DNA from: Triticum aestivum
Lineage: Eukaryota > Streptophyta > Magnoliopsida > Poales > Poaceae
DNA length: 64,000 nt
Assembly: GCF_018294505.1 (NCBI RefSeq)
Contig: NC_057811.1
Location: forward strand, 409,822,968 to 409,886,967
Reading direction: 5' to 3'
Shown here in pieces: positions 21,387-33,062 of this stretch (within the stretch, counting starts at the first letter, position 1; each line of letters starts with the position of its first letter). The notes below the pieces were generated by a model, which saw nothing but the letters and a program-made list of their open reading frames with translations, was not told where the DNA came from and ran no database searches. Position numbers and translations under genes: made by a program.

Positions 21387-22898
21387 TGATGACCCACAAG
21401 TATAGGGGATCAATTGTAGCTCTTTTCGATAAGTAAGAGTGTCGAACCCAACGAGGAGCAGAAGCAAATGACAAGTGGTTTTCACCAAGGTAATGTCTGC
21501 AAGTGCTGAAATTGTAAGTAGCGGAGTAGTTTGATAGCAAGATAATTTGTAACGAGCAAGTAACAATAGGAGTAACAAAATTGCAGCAAGATAGCCCAAT
21601 CCTTTTGAGGAGAAGGACAAGCCAAAATGGCCTCTTATGATAAGCAAAGTGTTCTTGAGGGTACACGGGAATTTCATCTAGTCACTTTCACCATGTTGGT
21701 TCGATTTGTGTTCGCTACTTTGATAATTTGATATGTGGGTGGACCGGTGCTTAGGTGTTGTTCTTACTTGAACAAACCTCCTACTTATGATTAACCCTCC
21801 CGCAAGCATCCGCAACTACGAGAAAAGTATTAAGAATAAATTCTAACCATAGCATTAAACTTTTGGATCCAATCGGTCCCTTATGGAATAGCGCATAAAC
21901 TGGGGTTTAAGCTTCTGTCACTCTCGCAACCCATCATCTAATTGCTACTCTACAATGCATTCCCTTAGGCACAAATATGGTGAAGTGTCATGTAGTCGAC
22001 GTTCACATGACACCACTAAGGGAATCACAACATACATACTATCAAAATATCTAACACGTATCAAGTTCACATGATTACTTGCAACATGATTTCTCCCGTG
22101 ACCTCAAGAACAAAATAAGTACTCACAAATGATAATCATGCTCAAGATCAGAGGGGTATTAAATAACATATTGGATCTGAACATATAATCTTCCACCAAA
22201 CATATAGTAATCAACTACAAGATGTAATCAACACTACTAGTCATCCACAAGCACCAATCTATAGTTCCGATAAGAAGATTGAACACAAGAGATGAACTAG
22301 GGTTTGAGATGAGATGGTGCTGTTGAAGATGTTGATGGAGATTGCCCTCCCCAAGATGGGAGAGTTGTTGGTGATGATGATGACGATGATTTCCCCCTCC
22401 GGGAGGGAAGTTCCCACGGCGGAATCGCTCCGCCGGAGGGCAAAAGTGCTCCTGCCCAAGTTCCGCCTCAAGACGGCGGCGCTCCATCCCGAAAGTCCTC
22501 CCCTTATTTTTTATAGTTCAAAATGACCTATATTACTAGAAGATGGGCGGAGGTGGACCTGGGTGAGCACAACCCACCAGGGCGCGCCTGGGCTCCCTGG
22601 CGCGCGCAGGTGGGTTATGCCCACCTGGTGGGCCCCCTATGGTACTTATTTGCTCCAATATTCCTTAAATATTGCATAAAAAATCCTCGTGAAGTTTCAG
22701 CTTGTTTGGAGTTGTGCAGAATAGGTGGGCTGACGTAGCTTTTCCAGGTCCAGATTTCCAGCTGCCAGAATTCTCCCTCTTTGTGTATACCTTGCATATT
22801 ATGAGAGAAAAGACATTATAATTACTCCAAAAAGCATTATTATGGATAGAAACATCATAAATAACAGTAAGAAAACATGATGCAAAATGGACATATCA
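21387..22898 (-). repeat. Athila 3' LTR
   Basis: It is bounded by TGATG at 21,387 (the complement of the LTR's CATCA end) and ATATCA at 22,898 (the complement of its TGATAT start), giving 1,512 bp. Bases 21,387-22,086 match 63,296-64,000 with few differences. A GC-rich segment with GGGCGCGCCTGG and related inverted bits lies at about 22,577-22,650. Short open frames here are not genes. Confidence 0.85.
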
Positions 22899-22910
22899 AC
22901 TCCCCCAAGC
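22899..22910 (-). other. Athila polypurine tract
   Basis: The minus strand reads GCTTGGGGGAGT directly before the TGATAT start of the 3' LTR, the expected place and composition for the plus-strand primer of reverse transcription. Confidence 0.8.
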
Positions 22911-24475
22911 TTAGACCTCGCTTGTCGTCAAGCGAAAACCGAAATCGAAAAACATGTCCACATGCTTTGAGAGAGAGAGGTGTCGATAAAAACAAAAATA
23001 CGGACATAGAAGCATCATGTATATTTATTATAACAACAACAAATTTAAACATAAGACACTTATCATAAAGCTCTTATCATAGACTTCTCATGAATAAGTG
23101 ACAATTCATCACACTATTGAAGTATAAAGCAAAAACTCTATTAAAAACCAACAAACTATGTTCTCAGTCAACTTTGCAACTACAATTCATCATCTTTTCA
23201 GGAAGGGTCATGTATCAGAGCCTTTAGGCAAGTCCACATACTCAACCATCATATAGTCTTCTTTGATTGCTAACACTCACCACGTACACATGAGCAAAAC
23301 ATTTCAACCGGACACATAGAAAGATAGGGGCTTATAGTTTCGCCTCCAAACGTATTCACCTCAAGGGTGATGTCAACAATAATAACTCATGCTATCTATA
23401 TTCAACTGGACATATGTACCTAGATCTTTCCTCACCACATGATGCTTGCCAAAGGAGAAAAATAAAAATGGATAGAAGGAAAACTTTGACTCTTTGCATA
23501 AAAGTAAATACATAAAAGTAAAAGATAGGCCCTTCGCAGAGGGAAGCAGAGGTTTCCATGCGCTTATTTATTTGTATGCTCAACCCCTTAGTGCAAAAGA
23601 ATGTCACGTTGCATTGCCTCTTGTGATAGCAACCTTTATTATGCAGTCTGTCGCTTTTATTCTTCACCATCACAAGTTCATGCAAGGCTCAATTTTCTCT
23701 TACACTAAATGATCTCACACATTTAGAAGCAATTTTTTTGCCTTTTTGCACCGATGACAACTTACTTGAGGGGTCTTGCTCAATCCCTAGGTAGGTGTGG
23801 TGGACACTTGAAAATAAGATTTGGGTTTAAGGGATTTTGGATGCACAAGTAGCATCTCTACTTAGTGCGGAATTTTTGGCTAGCGAAGATAGGGGCAAGC
23901 ACCACATGTTGAAGGATCTATGACAATATGACTTCTATGTGAATATAAACAAACATAAACCATTAAGTTGTCTTCCTTGTCCAACGTCAACAATTTTGGC
24001 ATATAATATTTTGATGAGGGCTCACAATCACAAAAGATTTCTAGGATAGTATATTTATATGTGAATTTTCTCTTCCCTTATTAATTCTTTCATTAGTTGC
24101 ATCACTCACTAATGCTATGTTTGTCAATCTCTAATAAAATTTTCTACATATACTTTTCCTTATGTGGTGCCATCACCTACCATAAGATTAGTATATGATC
24201 CTCTTAATTTATTTCCTTTCCTTTTATTTATTTTCTTTCTCTTTTGCTTCCTTATTTCCTTTCTTTTATTTGCAACATGAAAGTAAAGAAAGCAAAAACT
24301 CAAACTAACTTTATTATATATCTTGCACATGATTACAAGGATAGATCACTAAGCAAACTCTCAAAGAAGAAATGATTGAACTAAACTTTTATTCATCTAA
24401 AGCAAACGATCGAACTAAAATAAGTAAAGGTAAAAAGATAGTGGGATGATACGATACCGGGGCACCTCCCGATAC
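22911..24475. other. Athila non-coding region between downstream ORF and 3' LTR
   Basis: No gene is visible. The sequence is AT-rich with a pyrimidine-rich stretch at about 24,213-24,268. Athila elements usually have a long untranslated stretch here. Confidence 0.6.
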
Positions 24476-24992
24476 TCAGTTCTCCTTTGGTGGTGAAGAA
24501 GATGGTGGTGGTGATGAAGTAGTATTCTCCAATATAACCATGAGCAGATCCTTCAAACTTTGAATCTTCCGAAGGGCTTGATGAATTAATTCACTGTTTT
24601 TCCGGGCCCCACGGTTTTGTTCCTGCACTGTTTTCTCTTGGCCGAGATATGTCCCAGTTGGATGGTATGTGCCTACGAGGAGTGATCTCGAACCCATAAT
24701 TGTGAATCAAACTGTGGAAATTGTTACAATGTAACCTGTGTAAGGGCCTCCTCGGTGGGAGTTCTTCTTGCACTTCTAGGCTTGCTTGATTGTTCGATGA
24801 TCCCATGACTTGATGAGGATTAGGGAGAGTAGAGATGCCAGCTAATGTGCCTCTCTCGGAGGCCGGAGAGTGAACCCCAAAAGGATTTTCCTCTTCTTCC
24901 TCCATAACAACCTCTTCAGCTTCATCCCTCCTTTGATCCTCCTGAACCAACCTTGTATCTCCTTCTCCACTTTTGAAGGGTGAGGAAGACAT
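24476..24992 (-). pseudogene. Athila ORF downstream of integrase (env position), frameshifted
   Basis: A minus-strand frame starts MSSSPFKSGEGD at 24,992. It has an acidic stretch (EEEEEN) at about residues 30-40 and continues to NYGFE, where the sense passes to a second frame (MGSRSLLVGTYHPTG... to PPKEN, stop at 24,476). It therefore carries a frameshift at about 24,690. No signal peptide, membrane segment or known domain is seen. The position matches the extra ORF that Athila elements carry after pol, sometimes called env-like. I cannot assign a function. Confidence 0.55.
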
Positions 24993-25010
24993 GATGTTGG
25001 TCTAGCTGAA

Positions 25011-28000
25011 TGTAACACCCCGGTAGTTAAGCTATAGTAACCACTCACTGACGGTGCCATGTCATCACAATTATTTTCTAAACTTCACTTTATTCCAAAC
25101 CGAATTCAAATTCATTATAAAATAAAGTCAAATTATTATTTCTCTAAACGGTAAAACAAAAATGTACGCTGGGTTGCAAAAATTCACTAACAATTTGTCA
25201 TAGTGAAACCAACATTTTGTAAAGTATTTAAATACCTTAACCTCTAAAACAGGGACAAAACGGTGATTTAAAATGCCTTTCTAATTATTTAAAATTCAAA
25301 CTTTTTCAGATGCCCCCCAAACCATTTTACGTCAGTGTCTAAATTTGCATTGTAATTTTGGGCCAAATAACATAATTAACAAAAGACATTTGCTATTAAA
25401 TTTAATTGCAAATCATAGAAAAGGAAAAAAAGGGACCTAAAACAACTTTGCGGCTGGGCCTAAAGTGGGCACGCGGCCCAGCCCACCTCCCTAGCTCCTT
25501 CTTCCTGTTCACAGTAGCCTCGTGGACAGAGGGGGCACGTCCATGGTACCGATGGCCACGTGCCGGCCATGGGGCGATGCCCCGGCGACCTAAATGGCCG
25601 TCCACACGCCCCATCAAACCCTAGCATCGCCAATCTTTCCCCCCTCGCGCCGCTTCACTCGCTATAGCCGTCGCCCGAGAATATCGTCGTCGCGCCACCG
25701 TCGATGCCGTGCTCCGGAGCCACCCCGCGTCGCCCATGGAGGTCCAGGAGCTGCGCTGCGTCCTTCTACATCGACTACTTCAACGGATCGGACGGGATTG
25801 GTAGTACATCGTCGCCATCGAGCTCCTCCCTACGTTTCGGTCGCCGCCTCGAACCGCTGCTCCGGCACCGCCTCGGCCACCTCGAGCTCGCCACCGCCTT
25901 CCTCTCAGTGAGCCGCACCTGTTCGCCCTTTTCCCGCCTCGAATCCGCGCCGTTTGTCCACGTTCCGCGCTTCGGCCGCCATGGCCGGAGGTCCCGCGCT
26001 CCGCGTACCCTCACGCCCACGGCCGCTCCGGGCTGCGCCCTAGCCTCGCGCCCCGGCGCCTTGTCTCGTGCACGCCCGCAGCCGCAGCTGCTTGCTGCTC
26101 CCCTGCCCGCTGCTTGCACTGCTTCTGCTGCTCTGCGTGCTGCCGCTTTGCTTGTACTCCTGCTCTTGCCGCTGGCGCTGCGCACTGCTGCTCCTACTTG
26201 CTGCAGCGCCGCTACCGCTACTGCCTGCTGCTGTCTCCCCGCTTGCCGGCCGTGCCTGCTGGCCGCGCCCCCCCGCGCCACGCTCGCCGCATCTTGGCCA
26301 CGCCACGGCCATGGGCATGTGCCTGTGTGCTTGTGCGTGATGCACAACCACATCATGCCGGCTTGTGCCACTGCACATGGCCCAGGCCAAGTTAATTAGC
26401 GCCTAATTAAAGGTTAGTTAGGGGTAATTAGTGGTAGGTTAGCTAGTAATCTATGGCATGTGGGACCCTCCCAAATGAGTAAATTAGTTAGGTGTATTTT
26501 TAGCATATGTGGCAATGACATGTGGGCCACACACATCCTATTTGACCAGTCAAATTGACTGGGTCAACCTACCCCATGGCCCCACCTGTAATACAAACTG
26601 GCTGGCACAGCCCCATGTGACAGAAGTATTTAGATATTTAATTTCGAACTAAAATAATCCAGAAAATCTAATAAACTGTGAAAATTAATAGAAAAATAAC
26701 CGTAACTCGGATGAAAATGTTTTCTATATGAAAGTTGCGCAGAATGAGGAGACGAACCCGAATACGCGGTCCGTTTGTCAGCCACACGTCCCTAGCATAG
26801 AGAACATGCAACATTTTACCTCCGGTTCATCTGTCCGAAAACGTGAAACACCGGGAATACTTTCCCGGATGTTTCCCCCCTTCGCCGGTATCACCTATCC
26901 CTGCGTTAGATCACCCCTGGCACCGCGTATTACCTTGTTATGTTCTGTGATGCTTTGTTTGCTCCGTATTTATTGTTTCTTCCCCCTCTTCTCTCCGGTA
27001 GACTACGAGACTGACGCCGCTGCTGGTGCTCGATCGACTACGTTGTTGACGACCCCTCCTTCTCGGCTGAGCTTCCAGGCAAGCCCCCCCTGATCACCAG
27101 ATATCACCTATTCTTCTCTATACTGCTTGCATTAGAGTAGTGTAGCATGTTACTGCTTTTGGTTAATCCTATTCTGCTGCATAGCCTGTCATTGTTGCTA
27201 CAGTTGTTACCCTTACCTGCTATCCTACTGCTTAGTATAGGATGCTAGTGTTCCATCAGTGGCCCTACACTCCTGTCCGTCTGCCATGCTATACTACTGG
27301 GCCGTGATCACTTCGGGAGGTGATCACGGGTATATACTATATACTTTATATACATGACACATGTGGTGACTAAAGTCGGGTCGGCTCGTTGAGTACCCGC
27401 AAGTGATTCTGATGAGGGGGCTGAAAGGACAGGTGGCTCCATCCCGGTAGAGGTGGGCCTGGGTTCCTGACGGCCCCCGACTGTTACTTTATGGCGGAGC
27501 GACAGGGCAGGTTGAGACCACCTAGGAGAGAGGTGGGCCTGGCCCTGGTCGGCGTTCGCGGATACATAACACGCTTAACGAGATCTTGGTATTTGATCTA
27601 AGTCTGGCCATTTGGTCTATACGCACTAACCAACTACGCGGGAACAGTTATGGGCACTCGACATCGTGGTACCAGCCGAAGCTCTTCTTGACGTCAGTGA
27701 CGGAGCGACGCGCGCCGGATTGGACTGGAACGACTGCTAGGCTAGGTCTGCTTCCGACCGCGTACGCAACATGAAGGTGTGCAATGGGCGATGGGCCCAG
27801 ACCCCTGCGCGCATAGGATTTAGACCGGCGTGTTGACCTCTCTGTTGAGCCTAGGTGGGACTGCAACGTGTTGATCTTCCGCGGCCGGGCATGACCCAGA
27901 AAAGTGTGTCCGGCCAAATGGGATCGAGCTTGTTGGGTTATGTGGTGCACCCCTGCAGGGAAGTTTATCTATTCGAATAGCCGTGTCCCTCGGTAAAAGG

Positions 28001-28763
28001 ACGACCCGGAGTTGTACCTTGACCTTATGACAATTAGAACCGGATACTTAATAAAATACACCCTTCCAAGTGCCAGATACAACCCGGTGATCGCTCTCTA
28101 ACAGGGCGACGAGGAGGGGATCGCCGGGTAGGATTATGCTATGCGATGCTACTTGGTGAACTTACCATCTACTCTCTTCTACATGCTGCAAGATGGAGGT
28201 GGCCAGAAGCGTAGTCTTCGACAGGATTAGTTATCCCCCTCTTATTCTGGCATTCTGCAGTTCAATCCACTGATATGGCCCTTTACACATATACCCATGC
28301 ATATGTAGTGCAGCTCCTTGGTTGCGAGTACTTTGGATGAGTACTCGCGGTTGCTTTTCCCCCTCTTTTCCGCCTTTCCCTTCTACCTGGTTGTCGCAAC
28401 CAGATGCTGGAGTCCAGGAGCTAGAGATCCCGAGGATGATTCTACATGGAGTTCGGCTTCGAGGAGTAGTTAGGAGGTCCCAGGCAGGAGGCCTTGCCTT
28501 TTCGATCGTTGCTACTTTTGTGCTAGCCTTCTTAAGGCAAACTTGTTTAACTTATGTCTGTACTCAGATATTGTTGCTTCCGCAGACTCGTCTATGATCG
28601 AGCACTTGTATTTGAGCCCTCGAGGCCCCTGGCTTGTAATTATGATGCTTGTATGACTTATTTATGTTATAGAGTTGTGTTGTGATATCTTCCCGTGAGA
28701 CCTTGATCTTGATCGTACACATTTGCGTGCATGATTATGTACAGTCAAATCGGGGGCGTCACA
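25011..28763 (+). mobile_element. LARD-family-1 LTR copy A (full length)
   Basis: The LTR runs from TGTAACACCCCGG to GGCGTCACA (3,753 bp). It is flanked on both sides by the same 17 bp, ATGTTGGTCTAGCTGAA (24,994-25,010 and 28,764-28,780). The first 1.5 kb is AT-rich then GC-rich with CTG/GCT triplet runs (about 26,080-26,240). A hairpin lies at 27,302-27,329 with TATATACTATATAC just after it, and an AATAAA at 28,050 is a possible polyadenylation signal. It is followed not by a PBS but by Athila sequence, so locally it looks like a solo LTR. Confidence 0.8.
27302..27329 (+). other. Conserved LTR hairpin
   Basis: CCGTGATCAC, an 8-nt loop, then GTGATCACGG form a 10-bp stem. The same hairpin recurs at 31,585-31,612, 39,569-39,596, 43,868-43,895, 52,371-52,397 and 60,374-60,400 (7-nt loop in the last two). 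The two stem substitutions seen (A to G at 39,574; C to T at 60,374) leave G-U wobbles in the sense RNA. It sits just before a TATA-like stretch. Its role is unknown. Confidence 0.7.
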
Positions 28764-29492
28764 ATGTTGGTCTAGCTGAATCTGTCAGAAAACAACAAGG
28801 AAAGAGAATAGAGAATTTCTCTGTGATACGGTGGTTAACAGGTTCGGGAAGTATATATAGTTTTTTTTATCTTGGAGGACAAGCATACGGATGAAAAACG
28901 GAGTTGGAAAGGTGTCCCACGTGGGCACAACCCACCTGGGCGCGCCAGTCAAGCCTGGCGCGCCCTGGTGTCTTGTGCCTACCAGGTAGGCTTCCTGGAA
29001 GTTTCTTATTTTCCTACTTTTCTAAATATTCCAAAACTAACAGAAAATATTTTTGCGGATCTTTTGGAGTCCGTTTACTTACCGTATCACGGACCTCCTT
29101 ATTTTCACGATTCTGGAGTGTTCCGGAAGGACTCTTTTATGTGTTCTTCCGGTGTCAAAGTTTGGATAAGATTGCTTTCAACATTAATGGGCGTACCTGA
29201 GATATAATGTTTTATTCGTTGCCCATTGACAACCTTCAGGTTAGTACCTTCGGCATTATTTATTTTGATGGCTCCAGACCGACAAACCTCCGCGATAACA
29301 TATGGGCCTTCCCATTTTGGGAGGAGTTTTCCTGCAAAGAATCTGAAACGAGAGTTGTACAAAAGAACATATTCTCTGATTTTAAACTCACGCTTTTGGA
29401 TTCTTTTGTCATGCCATCTTTTAACTTTTTCTTTGAATAATTTTGCATTTTCATAAGCTTGGGTTCTCCATTCATCTAAAGAACTAATATCA
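28764..29492 (-). pseudogene. Duplicated Athila piece 1: 3' end of integrase plus downstream leader
   Basis: These 729 bp repeat Athila bases 45,330-46,058. Minus-strand codons from DISSLDEWRTQAYEN to the stop at 29,105 are the integrase C-terminal part (chromatin-binding end of the protein, not the catalytic core). The rest is the leader before the downstream ORF. It ends abruptly at TAATATCA, joined to CATAGTG inside an LTR. It is not a gene on its own. Confidence 0.85.
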
Positions 29493-32400
29493 CATAGTGA
29501 AACCAACATTTTGTAAAGTATTTAAATACCTTAACCTATAAAACAGGGACAAAACGGTGATTTAAAATGCCTTTCTAATTATTTAAAATTCAAACTTTTT
29601 CAGATGCCCCCAAACCATTTTACGTCAGTGTCTAAATTTGCATTGTAATTTTGGGCCAAATAACATAATTAACAAAAGACATTTGCAATTAAATTTAATT
29701 GCAAATCATAGAAAAGGAAAAAAAGGGACCTAAAACTACTTTGCGGCTGGGCCTAAAGTGGGCACGCGGCCCAGCCCACCTCCCTAGCTCCTTCTTCCTG
29801 TTCACAGTAGCCTCGTGGACAGAGGGGGCACGTCCATGGCACGTGGCCATCGGGCGATGCCCCGGCGACCTAAATGGCCGTCCACACGCCCCATCAAACC
29901 CTAGCATCGCCAATCTTTCCCTCCTCGCGCCGCTTCACTCGCTATAGCCGTCGCCCGAGAATATCGTCGTCGCGCCACCGTCGATGCCGTGCTCCAGAGC
30001 CACCCCGCGTCGCCCATGGAGGTCTAGGAGCTGCGCTGCGTCCTTCTACATCGACTACTTCAACGGATCGGACGGGATTGGTAGTACATCGTCGCCATCG
30101 AGCTCCTCCCTACGTTTCGGCCGCCGCCTCGAACCGCTGCTCCGGCACCGCCTCGGCCACCTCGAGCTCGCCACCGCCTTCCTCTCAGTGAGCCGCACCT
30201 GTTCGCCTTTTTCCCGCCTCGAATCCGCGCCGTTTGTCCACGTTCCGCGCTTCGGCCGCCATGGCCGGAGGTCCCGCGCTCCGCGTACCCTCACGCCCAC
30301 GGCCGCTCCGGGCTGCGCCCTGGCCTCGCGCCCCGGCGCCTTGTCTCGCGCACGCCCGCAGCCGCAGCTGCTTGCTGCTCCCCTGCCCGCTGCTTGCACT
30401 GCTTCTGCTGCTCTGCATGCTGCCGCTTTGCTTGTACTCCTGCTCTTGCCGCTGGCGCTGTGCACTGCTGCTGCTCCTACTTGCTGCTGCGCCGCTACTG
30501 CTACTGCCTGCTGCTGTCTCCCCGCTTGCCGGCCGTGCCTGCTGGCCGCGCCCCCCCGCGCCACGCTCGCCGCATCTTGGCCACGCCATGGCCATGGGCA
30601 TGTGCCTGTGTGCTTGTGCGTGATGCACAACCACATCATGCCGGCTTGTGCCACTGCACATGGCCCAGGCCAAGTTAATTAGCGCCTAATTAAAGGTTAG
30701 TTAGGGGTAATTAGTGGTAGGTTAGCTAGTAATCTATGGCATGTGGGACCCTCCCAAATGAGTAAATTAGTTAGGTGTATTTTTAGCATATGTGGCAATG
30801 ACATGTGGGCCACACACATCCTATTTGACCAGTCAAATTGACTGGGTCAACCTACCCCATGGCCCCACCTGTAATACAAACTGGCTGGCACAGCCCCATG
30901 TGACAGAAGTATTTAGATATTTAATTTCGAACTAAAATAATCCAGAAAATCTAATAAACTGTGAAAATTAATAGAAAAATAACCGTAACTCGGATGAAAA
31001 TGTTTTCTATATGAAAGTTGCGCAGAATGAGGAGACGAACCCGAATACGCGGTCCGTTTGTCAGCCACACGTCCCTAGCATAGAGAACATGCAACATTTT
31101 ACCTCCGGTTCATCTGTCCGAAAACGTGAAACACCGGGAATACTTTCCCGGATGTTTCCCCCCTTCGCCGGTATCACCTATCCCTGCGTTAGATCACCCC
31201 TGGCACCGCGTATTACCTTGTTATGTTCTGTGATGCTTTGTTTGCTCCGTATTTATTGTTTCTTCCCCCTCTTCTCTCCGGTAGACTACGAGACTGACGC
31301 CGCTGCTGGTGCCCGATCGACTACGTTGTTGACGACCCCTCCTTCTCGGCTGAGCTTCCAGGCAAGCCCCCCCTGATCACCAGATATCGCCTATTCTTCT
31401 CTATACTGCTTGCATTAGAGTAGTGTAGCATGTTACTGCTTTTGGTTAATCCTATTCTGCTGCATAGCCTGTCATTGTTGCTACAGTTGTTACCCTTACC
31501 TGCTATCCTACTGCTTAGTATAGGATGCTAGTGTTCCATCAGTGGCCCTACACTCCTGTCCGTCTGCCATGCTATACTACTGGGCCGTGATCACTTCGGG
31601 AGGTGATCACGGGTATATACTATATACTTTATATACATGACACATGTGGTGACTAAAGTCGGGTCGGCTCGTTGAGTACCCGCAAGTGATTCTGATGAGG
31701 GGGCTGAAAGGACAGGTGGCTCCATCCCGGTAGAGGTGGGCCTGGGTTCCTGACGGCCCCCGACTGTTACTTTATGGCGGAGCGACAGGGCAGGTTGAGA
31801 CCACCTAGGAGAGAGGTGGGCCTGTCCCTGGTCGGCGTTCGCGGATACTTAACACGCTTAACGAGATCTTGGTATTTGATCTAAGTCTGGCCATTTGGTC
31901 TATACGCACTAACCAACTACGCGGGAACAGTTATGGGCACTCGACATCGTGGTACCAGCCGAAGCTCTTCTTGACATTAGTGACGGAGCGGCGCGCGCCG
32001 GATTGGACTGGAACGCCTGCTAGGCTAGGTCTGCTTCCGACCGCGTACGCAACATGCAGGTGTGCAATGGGCGATGGGCCCAGACCCCTGCGCGCATAGG
32101 ATTTAGACCGGCGTGTTGACCTCTCTATTGAGCCTAGGTGGGACTGCGACGTGTTGATCTTCCGCGGCCGGGCATGACCCAGAAAAGTGTGTCCGGCCAA
32201 ATGGGATCGAGCGTGTTGGGTTATGTGGTGCACCCCTGCAGGGAAGTTTATCTATTCGAATAGCCGTGTCCCTCGGTAAAAGGACGACCCAGAGTTGTAC
32301 CTTGACCTTATGACAATTAGAACCGGATACTTAATAAAATACACCCTTCCAAGTGCTAGATACAACCCGGTGATCGCTCTCTAACAGGGCGACGAGGAGG

Positions 32401-33047
32401 GGATCGCCGGGTAGGATTATGCTATGCGATGCTACTTGGTGAACTTACCATCTACTCTCTTCTACATGCTGCAAGATGGAGGTGGCCAGAAGCGTAGTCT
32501 TCGACAGGATTAGTTATCCCCCTCTTATTCTGGCATTCTGCAGTTCAGTCCACTGATATGGCCCTTTACACATATACCCATGCATATGTAGTGCAGCTCC
32601 TTGGTTGCGAGTACTTTGGATGAGTACTCGCGGTTGCTTTTCCCCCTCTTTTCCGCCTTTCCCTTCTACCTGGTTGTCGCAACCAGATGCTGGAGTCCAG
32701 GAGCTAGAGATCCCGAGGATGATTCTACATGGAGTTCGGCTTCGAGGAGTAGTTAGGAGGTCCCAGGCAGGAGGCCTTGCCTTTTCGATCGTTGCTACTT
32801 TTGTGCTAGCCTTCTTAAGGAAAACTTGTTTAACTTATGTCTGTACTCAGATATTGTTGCTTCTGCTGACTCGTCTATGATCGAGCACTTGTATTCGAGC
32901 CCTCGAGGCCCCTGGCTTGTAATTATGATGCTTGTATGACTTATTTATGTTGTAGAGTTGTGTTGTGATATCTTCCCGTGAGACCCTGATCTTGATCGTA
33001 CATATTTGCGTGCATGATTAGTGTACGGTCAAATCGGGGGCGTCACA
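29493..33047 (+). mobile_element. LARD-family-1 LTR copy B (lacks first 188 bp), acts as 5' LTR
   Basis: It begins at CATAGTGAAACC, which is base 189 of the full LTR, and ends GGCGTCACA at 33,047, followed by a PBS. It is therefore the 5' LTR of the only copy with internal sequence. The breakpoint is the same as in copy D at 41,761. Near its 3' end it reads ATTAGTGTACGG, whereas copies A, C and D read ATTATGTAC. Confidence 0.85.
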
Positions 33048-33050
33048 AGT

Positions 33051-33062
33051 TGGTATCAGAGC
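33051..33062 (+). other. Primer binding site, initiator tRNA-Met type
   Basis: TGGTATCAGAGC lies three bases after the LTR end. This complements the 3' end of plant initiator tRNA-Met, the usual primer of many Gypsy and Copia elements. Confidence 0.9.

Noticed and set aside
25704..26399. Long open frame (231 codons) in LARD LTRs, also present at 29,984, 37,953 and 42,267
   Set aside because: The product is low complexity (Ala/Leu/Cys/Arg), other long frames overlap it on both strands, and copy C shifts frame within the triplet-rich block. This is expected from GC-rich DNA with CTG/GCT runs.
29105..29509. 134-codon integrase-like frame as a gene (also at 41,373-41,777)
   Set aside because: They are duplicated 3' fragments of the Athila integrase; their first few codons come from LTR sequence across a breakpoint.
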